Part shown: one piece after another, positions 34,064-42,893 of the stretch | How positions within the stretch are numbered: position 1 is the stretch's first letter | Layout: every line of letters begins with the position of its first letter | Source: Hyphomicrobiales bacterium | Lineage (GTDB): Bacteria; Pseudomonadota; Alphaproteobacteria; Rhizobiales; Rhizobiaceae | Direction: 5' to 3' | Assembly (NCBI GenBank): GCA_900470195.1 | Contig: UEIJ01000009.1 | Location: forward strand, 124,001-188,000 | DNA: 64,000 bases | The notes under the pieces: generated by a model | Database searches by the model: none | Told to the model about the DNA's origin: nothing | What the model saw: only the letters and a program-made list of their open reading frames with translations | Program-made: the position numbers and the translations under genes

Positions 34064-35353
34064 ATGGCAAATGTGGTTGTCGTCGGGTCGCAATGGGGCG
34101 ACGAGGGCAAGGGTAAGATCGTTGACTGGCTGTCCGAACGCGCCGATGTCATCGTGCGCTACCAGGGCGGTCATAATGCAGGTCATACGCTGGTCATCGA
34201 CGGCGTCAGCTACAAGCTTTCGCTGCTGCCGTCCGGCCTTGTACGCGGCAAGCTGAGCGTCATCGGCAACGGTGTCGTTGTCGATCCGCATCATTTCGTT
34301 TCCGAAGTCGAGAAACTGCGCGCGCAGGGCATCGACATCAATCCGGACGTGCTGCGCATTGCCGAAAATGCCCCGCTCATCCTGTCTCTTCATCGCGATC
34401 TCGATGCCATGCGCGAAGGTTCCAATTCGGGCCTCAAGATCGGCACGACCAAGCGCGGCATCGGCCCGGCCTATGAAGACAAGGTTGGCCGTCGCGCTAT
34501 CCGGGTCATCGATCTGGCCGAGCCGGAAACGCTGGAGCCGAAGGTCGAACGCCTGCTCGCGCACCACAATCTGCTGCGCCGCGGCATGGGTCTTGAGGAA
34601 ATCGCGGTCGAAACCATTCTGACCGAACTGACCTCGGTTGCCGACCAGATCCTGCCCTATATCGATCAGGTTTGGCGCGTTCTCGATGAACGCCGCAAGG
34701 CGGGCGACCGCATCTTGTTCGAAGGCGCACAGGGCGCTTTGCTCGACAACGACCATGGCACCTATCCGTTCGTGACATCTTCCAACACGGTTGCCGGTCA
34801 GGCCGCCGCCGGTTCGGGTCTTGGCCCGACGGCTATCGGCTATGTGCTGGGCATCACCAAGGCCTATACGACCCGCGTGGGCGAGGGGCCTTTCCCGACC
34901 GAACTCAACGACGAGATTGGCGAATTCCTCGGCACCAAGGGCCATGAATTCGGCGTGGTGACAGGTCGCAAGCGTCGCTGCGGCTGGTTTGACGCCGTGA
35001 TCGTGCGCCAGACGGTTCGTACTTCCGGCATCACCGGCATCGCGCTCACCAAGCTCGATGTTCTCGACGGTCTGGATGAGATCAAGATTTGCGTTGCGTA
35101 TGAACTCGATGGCAAGCGCATCGACTATCTGCCGTCCTCCATGGGCGCGCAGGCGCGCGTGAAGCCGATCTATGAAACCTTGCCGGGCTGGTCGGAAACG
35201 ACCGCAGGTGCGCGTTCGTGGAACGATCTTCCGGCGCAGGCTGTCAAATATGTCCGTCATATCGAAGAACTGATCGGCGCGCCGGTGGCGATGCTCTCCA
35301 CCAGCCCGGAACGCGAGGACACCATTCTCGTTACCGATCCATTCCACGACTGA
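34064..35353 (+). CDS. purA: Adenylosuccinate synthetase PurA
   Basis: 429 residues. It joins IMP and aspartate with GTP, the first committed step to AMP. The GTP-binding start [19 protein letters not shown], the IMP loop [25 protein letters not shown] and the signature [19 protein letters not shown] are all present. The length is normal. ATG 34064 has a clear AAGGAG. Monocistronic by its terminator. Confidence 0.97.
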   Translation: MANVVVVGSQWGDEGKGKIVDWLSERADVIVRYQGGHNAGHTLVIDGVSYKLSLLPSGLVRGKLSVIGNGVVVDPHHFVSEVEKLRAQGIDINPDVLRIAENAPLILSLHRDLDAMREGSNSGLKIGTTKRGIGPAYEDKVGRRAIRVIDLAEPETLEPKVERLLAHHNLLRRGMGLEEIAVETILTELTSVADQILPYIDQVWRVLDERRKAGDRILFEGAQGALLDNDHGTYPFVTSSNTVAGQAAAGSGLGPTAIGYVLGITKAYTTRVGEGPFPTELNDEIGEFLGTKGHEFGVVTGRKRRCGWFDAVIVRQTVRTSGITGIALTKLDVLDGLDEIKICVAYELDGKRIDYLPSSMGAQARVKPIYETLPGWSETTAGARSWNDLPAQAVKYVRHIEELIGAPVAMLSTSPEREDTILVTDPFHD

Positions 35354-35378
35354 TAGCGTTTGGACACAAAGCTTGTTC

Positions 35379-35405
35379 GGAGTGGCCTTCCCCGAAGGCC
35401 ACTCC
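35379..35405 (+). terminator. Hairpin after purA
   Basis: GGAGTGGCCTTC / GAAGGCCACTCC, 12-bp perfect stem with a CCC loop. Only a weak T-run follows. Confidence 0.7.
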
Positions 35406-35610
35406 AAATTCATTTGTATAGGGCGGTGAACCAGTATCAAAAGCGTCGCAACAGGGCGAATTTTGCCACTATTTTACCGCATCGTTTTGAAAGTCTTCGC
35501 TAAATCGTAGCCGGAGACTTTGCTTTCCCTTGATTATTGTGATTATTGAGACATTTATTGCATCCTGTGCTTATTGTTCATCTGGACGGGCGGAAACCGG
35601 GTAAGACGGA

Positions 35611-37044
35611 ATGGCGGATTTTGTAGCGGTACTGAAAAAGACGATCGATGCGCAGACGGACAAGTCTCCTGAATTGCGCCAGCGCGTTTACGCGAAAGCG
35701 CGCGCCACGATCGAGCAGAAGCTTGTCACGGCAAATGCCTCGCAGGCTGTGGCTGTCCGCCAGCGCAATATTCTCGAAGATGCCATTGCCGAGGTTGAAG
35801 CCTTTTATGCGCCACCCGCCGCAGCACCCGAGCCGCCGGTCGAGGATGCGCTGGACAATTTTCTGCAGGAGGCGAATCAGGATGCGGCAGCGCGCGCGCC
35901 GTCCCATGAGGACGATGACGCGCCCGCGTTCCCCAGCGCGCCGCACGACGAGCGTCGCGGCAGTCTCTCCGGCGAAGATGATGACGCACCAGCTATTGCA
36001 GCCGAGCGCAGCGACGACTGGAAACTGGACCGCGCCAAGGAAAAGGCGCAGGCCCGCCGCAGCGAATATATCGAGCGCACCGCCAGGAAAGAGCAGCGTT
36101 CCTACAAGGGCTTGATTGCGGCTCTGGTTGCCGTCCTGGTCCTTGGCGGCGCCGGTTACGCGGTCTGGGCCAACAAGGACAAGATTCAGGAACTGGCCTC
36201 GAGCCTCGGGCGCAGCGATGCGCCTTCAACGGGTTCCGACACCCAAACACATCCTGAAGGCACGACGCCGCCAGCCGACACCAATACCGCGACGACCGGC
36301 GGCGAACAGACGCCGGAACAACCGCAACAGCCTGCGGGCGAGCCGAAGCTGACACAGCGGCTTATGCCGGACGGCAGCGAAACCGATAGCGGGCCTGCCG
36401 GCGGCGCGAATGGCATCGGGGAGGGCACGTCCACAGCCGCTTCCACCCCTGCGCCTGCCGAAACGAACACGCAGAGCGGCGCGCAACCGGGGCAGAACCA
36501 GACCGTTGCCGTCGGCCAGCAGGCGCTTCTTTATGAAGAACGCGGCGGCGCCGGTTCGGATTCGGTCGAGCGCGGCAATGTGGTCTGGTCGACCATCGAG
36601 GAAAGCCCGGAAGACGGTCAGCCGGCCCAGCCCGCCGTGCGCGCAACCGTTACGATGCCGACCAGCAAGGTCGAGTTGAAAATGACCATTCGCAAGAATA
36701 CGGATCAATCCATTCCGGCGAGCCATCTGATCGAAATGGTCTTCACTGTGCCTGAAGGCTTCCCCGGCGGTGCGGTGGATAATGTGCAGCGCGTCACCTT
36801 CAAGGATACGGAGCAGGCAGCGGGCAATCCGCTGATCGCCGTGCCGTCGAAGATCGGCGACAATTTCTTCATCGTATGGCTGAACGATGCCCGCACCGCG
36901 CAGGATACCAATCTGTCCCTGATGCGCCGCCTGCAGTGGATCGATATTCCGATCTCCTACCGCAACGGTCGCCGCGGCCTCATCAGTCTTGAAAAGGGCG
37001 TACCGGGGGAGAAGGCGTTCAACGACGTGCTGGGCGCGAATTAA
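35611..37044 (+). CDS. Conserved alphaproteobacterial single-pass membrane protein
   Basis: 477 residues with no recognised catalytic domain. The N-terminal 100 residues are helical (VLKKTIDAQTDKSPELRQRV, a short conserved pattern). An acidic linker follows, then a membrane span near 168-190 (GLIAALVAVLVLGGAGYAVW), a long Pro/Thr/Gly-rich region, and a folded C-terminal domain (about 290-477) with LIEMVFTVPEGFPGGAVDNV and RTAQDTNLSLMRR. It is probably anchored in the inner membrane with the C-terminal domain in the periplasm. I recall homologues in Rhizobiales annotated only as hypothetical. Confidence 0.8.
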   Translation: MADFVAVLKKTIDAQTDKSPELRQRVYAKARATIEQKLVTANASQAVAVRQRNILEDAIAEVEAFYAPPAAAPEPPVEDALDNFLQEANQDAAARAPSHEDDDAPAFPSAPHDERRGSLSGEDDDAPAIAAERSDDWKLDRAKEKAQARRSEYIERTARKEQRSYKGLIAALVAVLVLGGAGYAVWANKDKIQELASSLGRSDAPSTGSDTQTHPEGTTPPADTNTATTGGEQTPEQPQQPAGEPKLTQRLMPDGSETDSGPAGGANGIGEGTSTAASTPAPAETNTQSGAQPGQNQTVAVGQQALLYEERGGAGSDSVERGNVVWSTIEESPEDGQPAQPAVRATVTMPTSKVELKMTIRKNTDQSIPASHLIEMVFTVPEGFPGGAVDNVQRVTFKDTEQAAGNPLIAVPSKIGDNFFIVWLNDARTAQDTNLSLMRRLQWIDIPISYRNGRRGLISLEKGVPGEKAFNDVLGAN

Positions 37045-37059
37045 TCTTCTTGCGAAACG

Positions 37060-37086
37060 AAAAAGGCCGCTTCGAGCGGCCTTTTT
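37060..37086. terminator. Bidirectional terminator between convergent genes
   Basis: Perfect 11-bp stem AAAAAGGCCGC / GCGGCCTTTTT with a TTCGA loop, serving both the + gene to its left and the - pyrophosphatase gene to its right. Confidence 0.92.
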
Positions 37087-37115
37087 GTTTGGTCGCGATC
37101 AGGGATCGCTTGCCG

Positions 37116-37718
37116 TTACTTCTTTTCGGTGAAAGCCTTGATGGCCTTGGCGACTTCGTTCTGCGCGGCTTCCGCACTGTCGAAACCAGCCAGTTCAACC
37201 ACCTTGCGGCCTTCCGGCAACTGCTTGTAGACGCGGAAGAAGGCTTCAAGGCGCTGCTGTTCGATCTTCGGAAGATCGGTGATTTCCTTGATGTTGTCAT
37301 AGGTCGGATCGATGTCCGTGGTCGGGACCGCGACGATCTTGTCGTCCTGGTCGCCGCCATCGATCATCTTCAGGACGCCGATGGGACGAACCTTGATGAT
37401 TGCGCCGGGAACAATCGGCTCGCGGGTATAGATCAGCGCGTCGAGCGGGTCGCCGTCGCCCGCAAGCGTGCTGGTGATCGAGCCGTAATTGGCCGGATAG
37501 ATCACAGGCATGGACTGATAACGGTCGACGACGATATGGCCGGTCTTGTCGTCGATTTCATATTTGGTGAAGCTGCCTTGCGGGATTTCGATGGCCGTGA
37601 AGAACTCCTTCCCGTCCTGCTCCTTCTGCGGATAGTCGAGGAAGGAGACATATTCGGAAGCAGATGCGGCAGTGGCAGCGGTAAGCGCAAGAGCTGCGGC
37701 GAGCAGGAGCTTTTTCAT
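37116..37718 (-). CDS. ppa: Inorganic pyrophosphatase (family I) with signal peptide
   Basis: 200 residues. The first 20 (MKKLLLAAALALTAATAASA) look like a Sec signal peptide, which is absent from the usual cytoplasmic enzyme. The rest is a family I pyrophosphatase: IEIPQGSFTKYEID, YPANYGSI, and the metal-binding GDGDPLDALI with Asp88, Asp90 and Asp93, then DQDDKIVAVP. The C-terminus (TEKK) is also typical. It therefore appears to act in the periplasm or at the envelope. A separate cytoplasmic Ppa may exist elsewhere in the genome. Confidence 0.9.
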   Translation of the reverse strand: MKKLLLAAALALTAATAASASEYVSFLDYPQKEQDGKEFFTAIEIPQGSFTKYEIDDKTGHIVVDRYQSMPVIYPANYGSITSTLAGDGDPLDALIYTREPIVPGAIIKVRPIGVLKMIDGGDQDDKIVAVPTTDIDPTYDNIKEITDLPKIEQQRLEAFFRVYKQLPEGRKVVELAGFDSAEAAQNEVAKAIKAFTEKK

Positions 37719-37832
37719 GGGATGACCTTCAGGCTTGGTTGGAACACGCCTTCGTCCCTAAAGCCAATCCATTACAGTTGTTTGACGGTTTTATATCGGT
37801 TGGATGACAGCTTCTGCGAAAAGCCGCGGGCG

Positions 37833-38060
37833 CTACTCAGCCGGGCGGATGCCGATCTTCTGGCGGAAGTGATGGCGGAGCGTATGGGCGCTTCCAAAAC
37901 CGACCGCAGCGGCAATATCGTCAATGGCTGCTTTCCCTGGAGAAAGCAGTTCCTTAGCCGCCGCGACCCGCTCAATGGCGAGCCAGTCGCCGGGCGCGGC
38001 GCCGGTTGCGTCGGCAAAGCGCCGCGGGAATGTGCGCGGGCTGGATCACGAGGGATTTGA
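37833..38060 (-). pseudogene. AraC-family (GlxA-like) regulator remnant
   Basis: On the - strand one frame reads ARTFPRRFADATGAAPGDWL, IERVAAAKELL, then DDIAAAVGFGSAHTLRHHF and RQKIGIRPAE before a stop at 37833. This is the double helix-turn-helix C-terminus of an AraC/GlxA regulator. No start codon or sensor domain is joined to it, and the longest open frame here (to 38095) is a different frame. I infer decay by truncation and frameshift. Confidence 0.75.
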
Positions 38061-38100
38061 ACTCGCGAAAGGCGAGGCGGGTCAGTAACGTTCAAATAAA

Positions 38101-38135
38101 TACTGCCGCAAATGGTCTCCCATTTTGCGGCAGTA
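38101..38135 (-). terminator. Terminator after rpoH
   Basis: TACTGCCGCAAATGG pairs with CCATTTTGCGGCAGTA with one bulge; read on the - strand it is followed by TTTATTTG. Confidence 0.82.
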
Positions 38136-38160
38136 AAATTGCATGCTGATTATATCAGTT

Positions 38161-39072
38161 TCAGGCGTGCGCTTCCTCGACATGGTTCAGCGCCTTCTGC
38201 TGCTTGAAAGCTGCGGCCTTGACGGCCGCCTGCACCTTTTCAAACGCACGCACCTCGATCTGGCGCACACGCTCGCGGCTGATGCCGAATTCGCCGGAAA
38301 GATCTTCCAGCGTCATCGGATCTTCCGACAGGCGACGCGCCTCGAAAATGCGGCGTTCGCGGTCGTTCAGCGTATCCATCGCCTGTTCGAGCATGGAGCG
38401 GCGGTTGTCCAGCTCGTCCTGTTCGATGAGGACCTGCTCCTGGCTGCTGCTGTCATCGACAAGCCAGTCCTGCCATTCGCCCGATTCGCCTTCCGAAGCG
38501 CGCAGCGGCGCATTCAGCGAAGCGTCACCGGACAGACGGCGGTTCATGGAAACCACTTCGTCTTCGCTGACATTGAGCTTGGTCGCGATCTGCTTGACCT
38601 GATCCGGGTTGAGATCGCCGTCATCAAGCGCCTGTATCTTGCTCTTCATCTTGCGCAGATTGAAGAACAGGCGCTTCTGATTGGCGGTCGTACCCATCTT
38701 CACGAGGCTCCACGAGCGCAGGATATATTCCTGGATCGAGGCCTTGATCCACCACATGGCATAGGTGGCAAGGCGGAAACCGCGTTCAGGCTCGAAACGC
38801 TTGACGGCCTGCATGAGACCGACATTGCCTTCCGAGATGACTTCACCGATCGGCAGGCCATAGCCGCGATAACCCATGGCGATCTTGGCCACGAGACGCA
38901 GATGGCTCGTCACCAGCTTGTGGGCGGCCTTGGGGTCGGTATGTTCGTGATAACGCTTGGCCAGCATGTATTCTTCCTGCGGCTCAAGCATGGGAAAACG
39001 TCGGATTTCTTCCAGATAACGGGTAAGACCGCCGTCACCTGACGTGATGCTTGGGAGATTCATCTGGGCCAT
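38161..39072 (-). CDS. rpoH: Heat-shock sigma factor RpoH (sigma-32)
   Basis: 303 residues from ATG 39072, with GGAGG upstream. Region 2 contains LVTSHLRLVAKIAMGYRGYG, GNVGLMQAVKRFEPERGFRL and ATYAMWWIKASIQEYIL. The RpoH box QKRLFFNLRK marks it as sigma-32 rather than RpoD. Region 4 ends with FGISRERVRQIEVRAFEKVQ. Brucella and relatives have two RpoH paralogues; which one this is cannot be settled here, although the position suggests RpoH1. It would direct chaperone and protease genes, including ftsH-type targets. Confidence 0.95.
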   Translation of the reverse strand: MAQMNLPSITSGDGGLTRYLEEIRRFPMLEPQEEYMLAKRYHEHTDPKAAHKLVTSHLRLVAKIAMGYRGYGLPIGEVISEGNVGLMQAVKRFEPERGFRLATYAMWWIKASIQEYILRSWSLVKMGTTANQKRLFFNLRKMKSKIQALDDGDLNPDQVKQIATKLNVSEDEVVSMNRRLSGDASLNAPLRASEGESGEWQDWLVDDSSSQEQVLIEQDELDNRRSMLEQAMDTLNDRERRIFEARRLSEDPMTLEDLSGEFGISRERVRQIEVRAFEKVQAAVKAAAFKQQKALNHVEEAHA

Positions 39073-39385
39073 AGAGCACCCTCCTTTATGATTTCAGGTT
39101 CCCGTTTGGCGAACCTGTCGCGGGGGCTGCCTCCTGCACTTCCCTCTCGCGAGCCTCCATATATAGGCATGATTTTGGCGAAAACACGATCCTTTAACTC
39201 ATGAAACAATCTGTCACTACAATGTGAACGCCGCTTAAAGCCAAAGGTTGCGCTAGCAATTTGAAATGAAATGTTTTTGTGGTGAGAGAGCAGCTTGCAC
39301 CGCAACCGCGCCCCCGATCTTGATGACGGAAGAGCCGATTTTTATCAGCGATCCATCCTTCGGCCAACCATGATAGTTGCCAGTA
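39073..39385 (-). other. rluD-rpoH intergenic region
   Basis: 313 bases with no supported gene, containing the rpoH promoter and leader. I see AT-rich stretches near 39175-39240 but no clear consensus that I could defend. Confidence 0.4.
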
Positions 39386-40390
39386 TTATATAGAGTGCTT
39401 CCGGAAATTTTCCAGAAGGTGCTCCATATCTTCCGGCACTGGCGCTTCAAAACGCATCAGTTCCCCGGTGGCCGGATGGGTGAAGGCGAGCAGCCATGCG
39501 TGCAATGCCTGACGGTGAAAGCCGCGCACGGCCTCTTTCAGCGGTTCCGGCAGCTTGTTGGCCTTGGTCTTGTAGGCGCTGCCATAATCCATGTCGCCGA
39601 CAAGCGGATGGCCGATATGCGCCATATGCACGCGAATCTGGTGGGTGCGTCCTGTCTCCAGGCGGCATTCGACCAGCGAGGCCAGTGCGGTGGCATCTTC
39701 GCGGGGACCGAATTTTTCAACTGTCACATAATGGGTGATGGCGTGGCGGGCATCCTCGCGCTCTTCATTGACCACGGCCTGCTTGGTGCGGTCGCGATGC
39801 GAGCGCCCGAGATGCGCGTCGATGTAGCCCTGCGGGCGCTCTGTCATGCCCCAGACAAGTGCGAGATAGGCGCGCTCCAGATCGCCGGTGCGGCCATGGT
39901 CGGCAAACTGTTCGCTCAGATGCCGGTGCGAAAGATCGTTCTTGGCAACGACCATGACGCCGCTCGTATCCTTGTCGAGGCGATGGACGATGCCGGGACG
40001 GCGGATTCCGCCGATGCCCGACAAGCTATCGCCACAATGATATATGAGGGCATTGACCAGTGTTCCCGTCCAGTTGCCGTTGCCGGGGTGAACAACAAGC
40101 CCGGCGGGCTTGTTGATCACGATGAGATCATCGTCCTCGTAAAGAATATCGAGCGGTATGTTCTCGGCAATCGGCTCTGCTGGCTCCGGCTCGGGCAGCA
40201 CGATGGCGATTGTCATGCCTTCGCGCAGCTTCTGCTTGGTTTCACGGGCGGGCGCGCCGTCGATGGTCACATGGCCGTCGGCAATAAGGGACTGAACGCG
40301 GCTGCGCGAGAGTTCCGGCCCCAATGCTGCGGCCAGCCACTGGTCGAGACGCTTGCCGGTGGCATCGGAGTCGGTCGTAAGCTCTTTCAC
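39386..40390 (-). CDS. rluD: 23S rRNA pseudouridine synthase RluD
   Basis: 334 residues from GTG 40390 (AGAGGAAG about seven bases upstream). The frame continues to 40594, but that part has no family similarity and would overlap the divergent gene. An S4 RNA-binding domain (RLDQWLAAAL, SRSRVQSLIADGHVTIDG) precedes the pseudouridine synthase domain, with DLIVINKPAGLVVHPG and the catalytic GIVHRLDKDTSG. RluD modifies helix 69 of 23S rRNA and aids ribosome assembly. The length is as expected. Confidence 0.95.
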   Translation of the reverse strand: MKELTTDSDATGKRLDQWLAAALGPELSRSRVQSLIADGHVTIDGAPARETKQKLREGMTIAIVLPEPEPAEPIAENIPLDILYEDDDLIVINKPAGLVVHPGNGNWTGTLVNALIYHCGDSLSGIGGIRRPGIVHRLDKDTSGVMVVAKNDLSHRHLSEQFADHGRTGDLERAYLALVWGMTERPQGYIDAHLGRSHRDRTKQAVVNEEREDARHAITHYVTVEKFGPREDATALASLVECRLETGRTHQIRVHMAHIGHPLVGDMDYGSAYKTKANKLPEPLKEAVRGFHRQALHAWLLAFTHPATGELMRFEAPVPEDMEHLLENFRKHSI

Positions 40391-40558
40391 TCGTGTCTTC
40401 CTCTGTGAGAGCGGCTCTGTCTTAACGAAATCGTCAGAACTGCTCTGTCTCTTGATTTTACCGCATTTATGCGGCGTCAAATGTTTCCATTTGGCTGCAA
40501 AATGCTCTATCACGCGCCACACGCCGTAACATGGCGCAGTTCGAACCGGAGTCGTTGA

Positions 40559-41038
40559 ATGCAGGATCCACACTATCCGAGATACCAGAATCATCAGGAT
40601 TCAGGCTATCAGGACTATCAGCAGGGCTATTACCCGGATGAACAGGCCGAGCCCCCGCTTGATCCAGCCATGGAACGTGTGCGCCGCAAAATGATCCGGC
40701 TTCTGGCCGTCTCCATCGGTGTCATGCTGATCGGTCTTATGGCGGTGCTTGTCGCCGTTGTCTACAAGATCAATCGCGCGCCGGAAACCCCGCCGGCTGA
40801 AGAAGCCCGTTCCGATATTCCCGGACAGGCCGCTCCCGTGCCCGCAAAGCCCGAGCCGCCGAAGCTGATCGAGTCGCAGATCAACCTGACGCCTGGCACC
40901 CGTCTTCTTTCGCAAAGCCTTTCAGGCAACGAGCTTTCCCTGGAAACGCTGCTGCCGGACGGCGGCACGGAACTCATCATCTATGACTATCGTGAGTCCC
41001 GCATCATCGGCCGCATCAAGCTCGGCAACGTCGAATAG
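40559..41038 (+). CDS. Conserved small membrane protein of Rhizobiales
   Basis: 159 residues. The N-terminus is a Tyr/Gln-rich tail (PHYPRYQNHQDSGYQDYQ), followed by one membrane span (MIRLLAVSIGVMLIGLMAVL, about 46-68) and a periplasmic domain of about 60 residues with SLETLLPDGGTELIIYDYRE. I recall homologues as hypothetical proteins (DUF6476-like), always near rluD. ATG 40559 with GGAG upstream; divergent from rluD. Confidence 0.8.
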   Translation: MQDPHYPRYQNHQDSGYQDYQQGYYPDEQAEPPLDPAMERVRRKMIRLLAVSIGVMLIGLMAVLVAVVYKINRAPETPPAEEARSDIPGQAAPVPAKPEPPKLIESQINLTPGTRLLSQSLSGNELSLETLLPDGGTELIIYDYRESRIIGRIKLGNVE

Positions 41039-41056
41039 GGCGAACAAGGTCTGAAC

Positions 41057-41085
41057 AGGGCGGCGTGATCGCCGCCTTGCTTCTT
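41057..41085 (+). terminator. Terminator after the 40559 gene
   Basis: GGCGGCG / CGCCGCC stem with a TGAT loop, then TTGCTTCTTT. Confidence 0.75.
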
Positions 41086-41143
41086 TCTGTCCGCGAGGAT
41101 TGCGCTTTTTCTTTTTGGCGCTTATATCAGCGATATGACTCAG

Positions 41144-41218
41144 GCGCCCATCGTCTAGCGGTCAGGACGGCGCCCTCTCACGGCGCAAACAGGGGTTCGA
41201 TTCCCCTTGGGCGTACCA
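41144..41218 (+). tRNA. tRNA-Glu (anticodon CTC)
   Basis: 75 bases with an encoded CCA. The acceptor GCGCCCA pairs with TGGGCGT (one G-T). The anticodon stem-loop GCGCC-CTCTCAC-GGCGC places CTC at the anticodon, and the T arm AGGGG-TTCGATT-CCCCT is perfect. tRNA genes are frequent insertion targets, and a variable patch follows it. Confidence 0.95.
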
Positions 41219-41224
41219 GCAAGT

Positions 41225-41338
41225 TCAATCACTGAAATCGTTGGCGAAGGGCGTTGTTTCATAATCGTCAATAAACGGTTCTGTATCGGCGATTTGTGCA
41301 TCCATCTCATCTAAACTGCCGCCTCTAATTCTAAAACA
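41225..41338 (-). pseudogene. Possible gene remnant beside tRNA-Glu
   Basis: On the - strand, 38 codons end with SLDEMDAQIADTEPFIDDYE, TTPFANDFSD and a stop at 41225. The sequence reads like the acidic end of a protein, but it has no upstream continuation. Either a 26-residue ORF from its internal ATG or a remnant. Confidence 0.35.
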
Positions 41339-41378
41339 TCAATAATAGCTTCAACGATGGGGCGAGACGGTCTCGGTT

Positions 41379-41768
41379 TCAATTGAAGCACACTAATATC
41401 GCAGTGATGGAGTGATTTCTTTTCCCGTTCAATTCGTGGGGAATGGCAAAAAATATACTCTGGTCAATGTCTGCTTCCGCTATCTGAGAAAACCGCTCGG
41501 GAACAGAGCATTTGTCACCGTTTCCATAGCTGAAGGCAATGAGGTTTGGTGTCGAAATGACCCATAGTCCGTTATCGAGTGCAAACTTGGCCCTTTCATC
41601 GTCATTCCAAGAGTGGAAAAAGCAGGATGAACGGATATTGCCCAGATTTCCGCTCGGGTTAATTTCGATATTATCGAAGGTTGTCTGCAATGGGTTGTCC
41701 AACTCAATGTACGCGCCATCGGTAAAATCGATGGTAATTTTCAACTCTTTTATACTAAGAAGCGACAC
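41379..41768 (-). CDS. Hypothetical protein in the tRNA-Glu patch
   Basis: 129 residues (MSLLSIKELKITIDFTDGAY...), probably soluble and rich in beta strands, with two Cys. It shows no family that I recognise. Base composition is visibly more AT-rich than the backbone, which suggests recent acquisition. Proteins of this size and look are sometimes immunity partners, but nothing here proves that. Confidence 0.5.
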   Translation of the reverse strand: MSLLSIKELKITIDFTDGAYIELDNPLQTTFDNIEINPSGNLGNIRSSCFFHSWNDDERAKFALDNGLWVISTPNLIAFSYGNGDKCSVPERFSQIAEADIDQSIFFAIPHELNGKRNHSITAILVCFN

Positions 41769-41905
41769 ACACTGGTGGTTCCCTGACGGACGAGAATTTT
41801 GGTTGCATTCGAAGAATTTGAAGCCAACCTAACATATTCCCAGCCACTTCATACTGTCCTTGCCCGCGCTAATGGACACGACGCACTTGCAGACCGAGCG
41901 AGTAG

Positions 41906-42280
41906 ATGAAAAAGACATTTATTACAGTACTGTTCTCCATGTCCGTAGTTCATACTGCATCGGCGGACACCTCCATGGCGCCAACCTTTCCGCCACGCAT
42001 CTCTCGGCAAGACTTTATTACCTACATGGCCGGAGCCATGGCTGCTGGCTTATATTGTGAAGGTTTAGACCTTAATATTGAATATGTTAAAGGTTTTCAG
42101 GATGCTACCGGCCTTATGTTTCCTTTCGCAGATCCTAGCTACCGGGAGGAATTTGCGCGGCGAGAGAAGGAAGCGAAGGAAGACCCGGAGAATTACTGTA
42201 AAGTTGCGATTGTCATGTTCCACAAAGATGCAAAGCCAAGAGCGGCGCTGGCACCCTTGTTGATGAACAAAATCCGATAA
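41906..42280 (+). CDS. Small exported hypothetical protein
   Basis: 124 residues with a signal peptide (MKKTFITVLFSMSVVHTASA) and a short mature domain (FITYMAGAMAAGLYCEGLDL ... NYCKVAIVMFHKD) carrying two Cys that could form a disulfide. The family is not recognised. It lies in the variable stretch after tRNA-Glu. The ribosome site is weak (GAGCGAGTAG). Confidence 0.55.
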   Translation: MKKTFITVLFSMSVVHTASADTSMAPTFPPRISRQDFITYMAGAMAAGLYCEGLDLNIEYVKGFQDATGLMFPFADPSYREEFARREKEAKEDPENYCKVAIVMFHKDAKPRAALAPLLMNKIR

Positions 42281-42516
42281 AGAATTTTCAGGCAACGACA
42301 CCACCTGGCAATAGCTAGACGCATCTGTCCAATCTCTCTGTTGTTCGGATTCTTCCAAAAGGGCGCGTGTGGAACCGATCGGAGCGGAGTATGATCGTGT
42401 TTCAATATTCAGGTCCGGCTTGCTTGTCCGCACAAAGTTTTTGGATTAGTTAAAATTGCAATCATCCCGTGTTTACGGGGTATGAACGCGGCGTATGGTA
42501 GTGTTAAACTGGATGC

Positions 42517-42789
42517 ATGTGGAAAATTGGATCGACTATTTATCCTCAAATCCATAATGCCGTCAGGGTGAAAGGCATTCTTGCCGAACCTTTCACGCCG
42601 AGAGACGTGCGTCGCGTCGCTCCGGGCTGGCCATATTCGCGATACTTCTCCTTCCTCGCCGAAAACTGCACCGCCAATCAACCGGAAGGCGATGCGCTTT
42701 TCGTACGGGTGGGCAGGGGACAATACCATCTGAACGACAAGGTGTCCGGCCCGCGGACGGAACCCGGTCACCAAGCGCAATCCCAATAA
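42517..42789 (+). CDS. Small conserved hypothetical upstream of the Fur-family gene
   Basis: 90 residues (MWKIGSTIYPQIHNAVRVKG, then RDVRRVAPGWPYSRYFSFLA). The pattern looks like a short helix-turn-helix or winged-helix protein, but I cannot name the family. Backbone-like base composition supports it as real. Its last codons run into the 18-bp tandem repeat, so its end may vary between strains. Confidence 0.5.
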   Translation: MWKIGSTIYPQIHNAVRVKGILAEPFTPRDVRRVAPGWPYSRYFSFLAENCTANQPEGDALFVRVGRGQYHLNDKVSGPRTEPGHQAQSQ

Positions 42790-42822
42790 GGGGCGCAATC
42801 CCAATAAGGGCTGGCCAATAAG
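42775..42822 (+). repeat. 18-bp tandem repeat before the Fur-family gene
   Basis: GCGCAATCCCAATAAGGG occurs twice in perfect tandem (42775-42810), with a partial third copy CCAATAAGG at 42814-42822. A likely variable-number tract. Confidence 0.9.
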
Positions 42823-42844
42823 GACTGGGGAGATCGGCCCGCTG

Positions 42845-42868
42845 CCAGTTGCAAAAATTTGCAACTGG
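42845..42868. promoter_or_regulatory. Perfect palindrome just upstream of the Fur-family gene
   Basis: 11-bp arms CCAGTTGCAAA / TTTGCAACTGG around AA, ending 25 bases before the start codon. A strong candidate operator, possibly for autoregulation; it is not a classical Irr ICE box or RirA box. Confidence 0.65.
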
Positions 42869-42893
42869 AGCCTGGACAGTGCATAATTGCCGC

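Noticed and set aside
42775-42822. CRISPR array
   Set aside because: Only two and a half adjacent 18-bp units without spacers; a simple tandem repeat.
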